A stretch of DNA of 33,469 nucleotides from assembly GCA_013151835.1 (NCBI GenBank), contig JAADHK010000094.1, forward strand, positions 1-33,469, in the 5' to 3' direction. The notes under the pieces were generated by a model. It was given only the letters and a program-made list of their open reading frames with translations. It did no database searches and was not told the DNA's origin. The first letter of the stretch is position 1, and each line of letters begins with the position of its first letter. Below are positions 33,397-33,469 of this stretch, one piece after another. This DNA is from Deltaproteobacteria bacterium (GTDB taxonomy: Bacteria; Desulfobacterota; Desulfobacteria; Desulfobacterales; Desulfosalsimonadaceae). A program made the translations under genes and the position numbers.

Positions 33397-33469
33397 TTAT
33401 TCGCCAGGCGGGGATTGATAGACACCATACTTTTCCCTGACCAACTCGCCATCCCCGCTTCTTTTGAAG
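33397..33469 (-). CDS. Possible C-terminus of a minus-strand gene, cut by the window edge
   Basis: On the minus strand the frame is open from the right edge to a TAA at 33399-33397 and reads FKRSGDGELVREKYGVYQSPPGE. The composition looks protein-like, but 24 codons are too few to be sure. No family recognised. Confidence 0.3.
   Translation of the reverse strand, partial: FKRSGDGELVREKYGVYQSPPGE

Overview
The window looks like chromosome from a Gram-negative, anaerobic-type proteobacterium, most likely a Desulfobacterota (deltaproteobacterial sulfate-reducer lineage). The reasons are: an outer-membrane lipoprotein of LPS transport (LptE), separate SecD, SecF and YajC, an rpsT/murJ divergent pair, many TPR and beta-propeller surface proteins, and a fused acyl-ACP-reductase-like protein next to a small ferredoxin. 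The assignment is inference from gene content; there is no rRNA or tRNA here to anchor it.

Positions 1-8.7 kb carry envelope and surface genes: a 5'-truncated WD40/TolB-like propeller, translationally coupled (ATGA) to an exported LVIVD-repeat propeller; then a TPR lipoprotein and a membrane-anchored coiled-coil protein; then, convergent to these, a polytopic TPR protein of the TMTC-like kind. Positions 8.8-16.9 kb hold a minus-strand housekeeping cluster read rng > yajC > secD > secF > dprA > topA, with tight spacing and a GTGA overlap between dprA and topA. Positions 17.3-20.5 kb carry leuS and lptE on the plus strand. rpsT (minus, UUG start) and murJ (plus) are divergent, and murJ is followed by an FtsB-like divisome protein and a small TPR-like protein that overlaps it.

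Positions 23.2-29.4 kb are read on the minus strand: glycerol kinase; a small 4Fe-4S ferredoxin with a 696-residue protein whose C-terminal half resembles cyanobacterial acyl-ACP reductase (COG5322 type) and keeps its active-site cysteine; then a ParA-type ATPase overlapping a small charged protein and followed by a metallo-beta-lactamase-fold hydrolase. Positions 29.7-33.2 kb carry, on the plus strand, an alpha/beta hydrolase of acid-lipase type paired with a DUF2804 protein, then a Rid-family protein lacking the catalytic arginine. A short C-terminus of a further minus-strand gene may enter at the right edge.

The intergenic DNA is rich in small palindromic and mobile-looking elements. There are two inverted REP-like pairs whose hairpins are preceded by a GTAG tetranucleotide (2933-3077 and 17117-17200), two further hairpins of unrelated sequence with the same GTAG leader (5567-5588 and 23176-23198), a 31-base dispersed repeat (25344-25374 and, inverted, 33301-33331), a MITE-like inverted-repeat element (32630-32765) and a perfect 30-base palindrome (8724-8753). 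No insertion sequence, prophage, CRISPR array, rRNA or tRNA was recognised. The best candidates for undescribed biology are the ferredoxin plus AAR-like fusion, the ParA/small-protein pair, the lipase/DUF2804 pair, and the GTAG-led hairpin elements.
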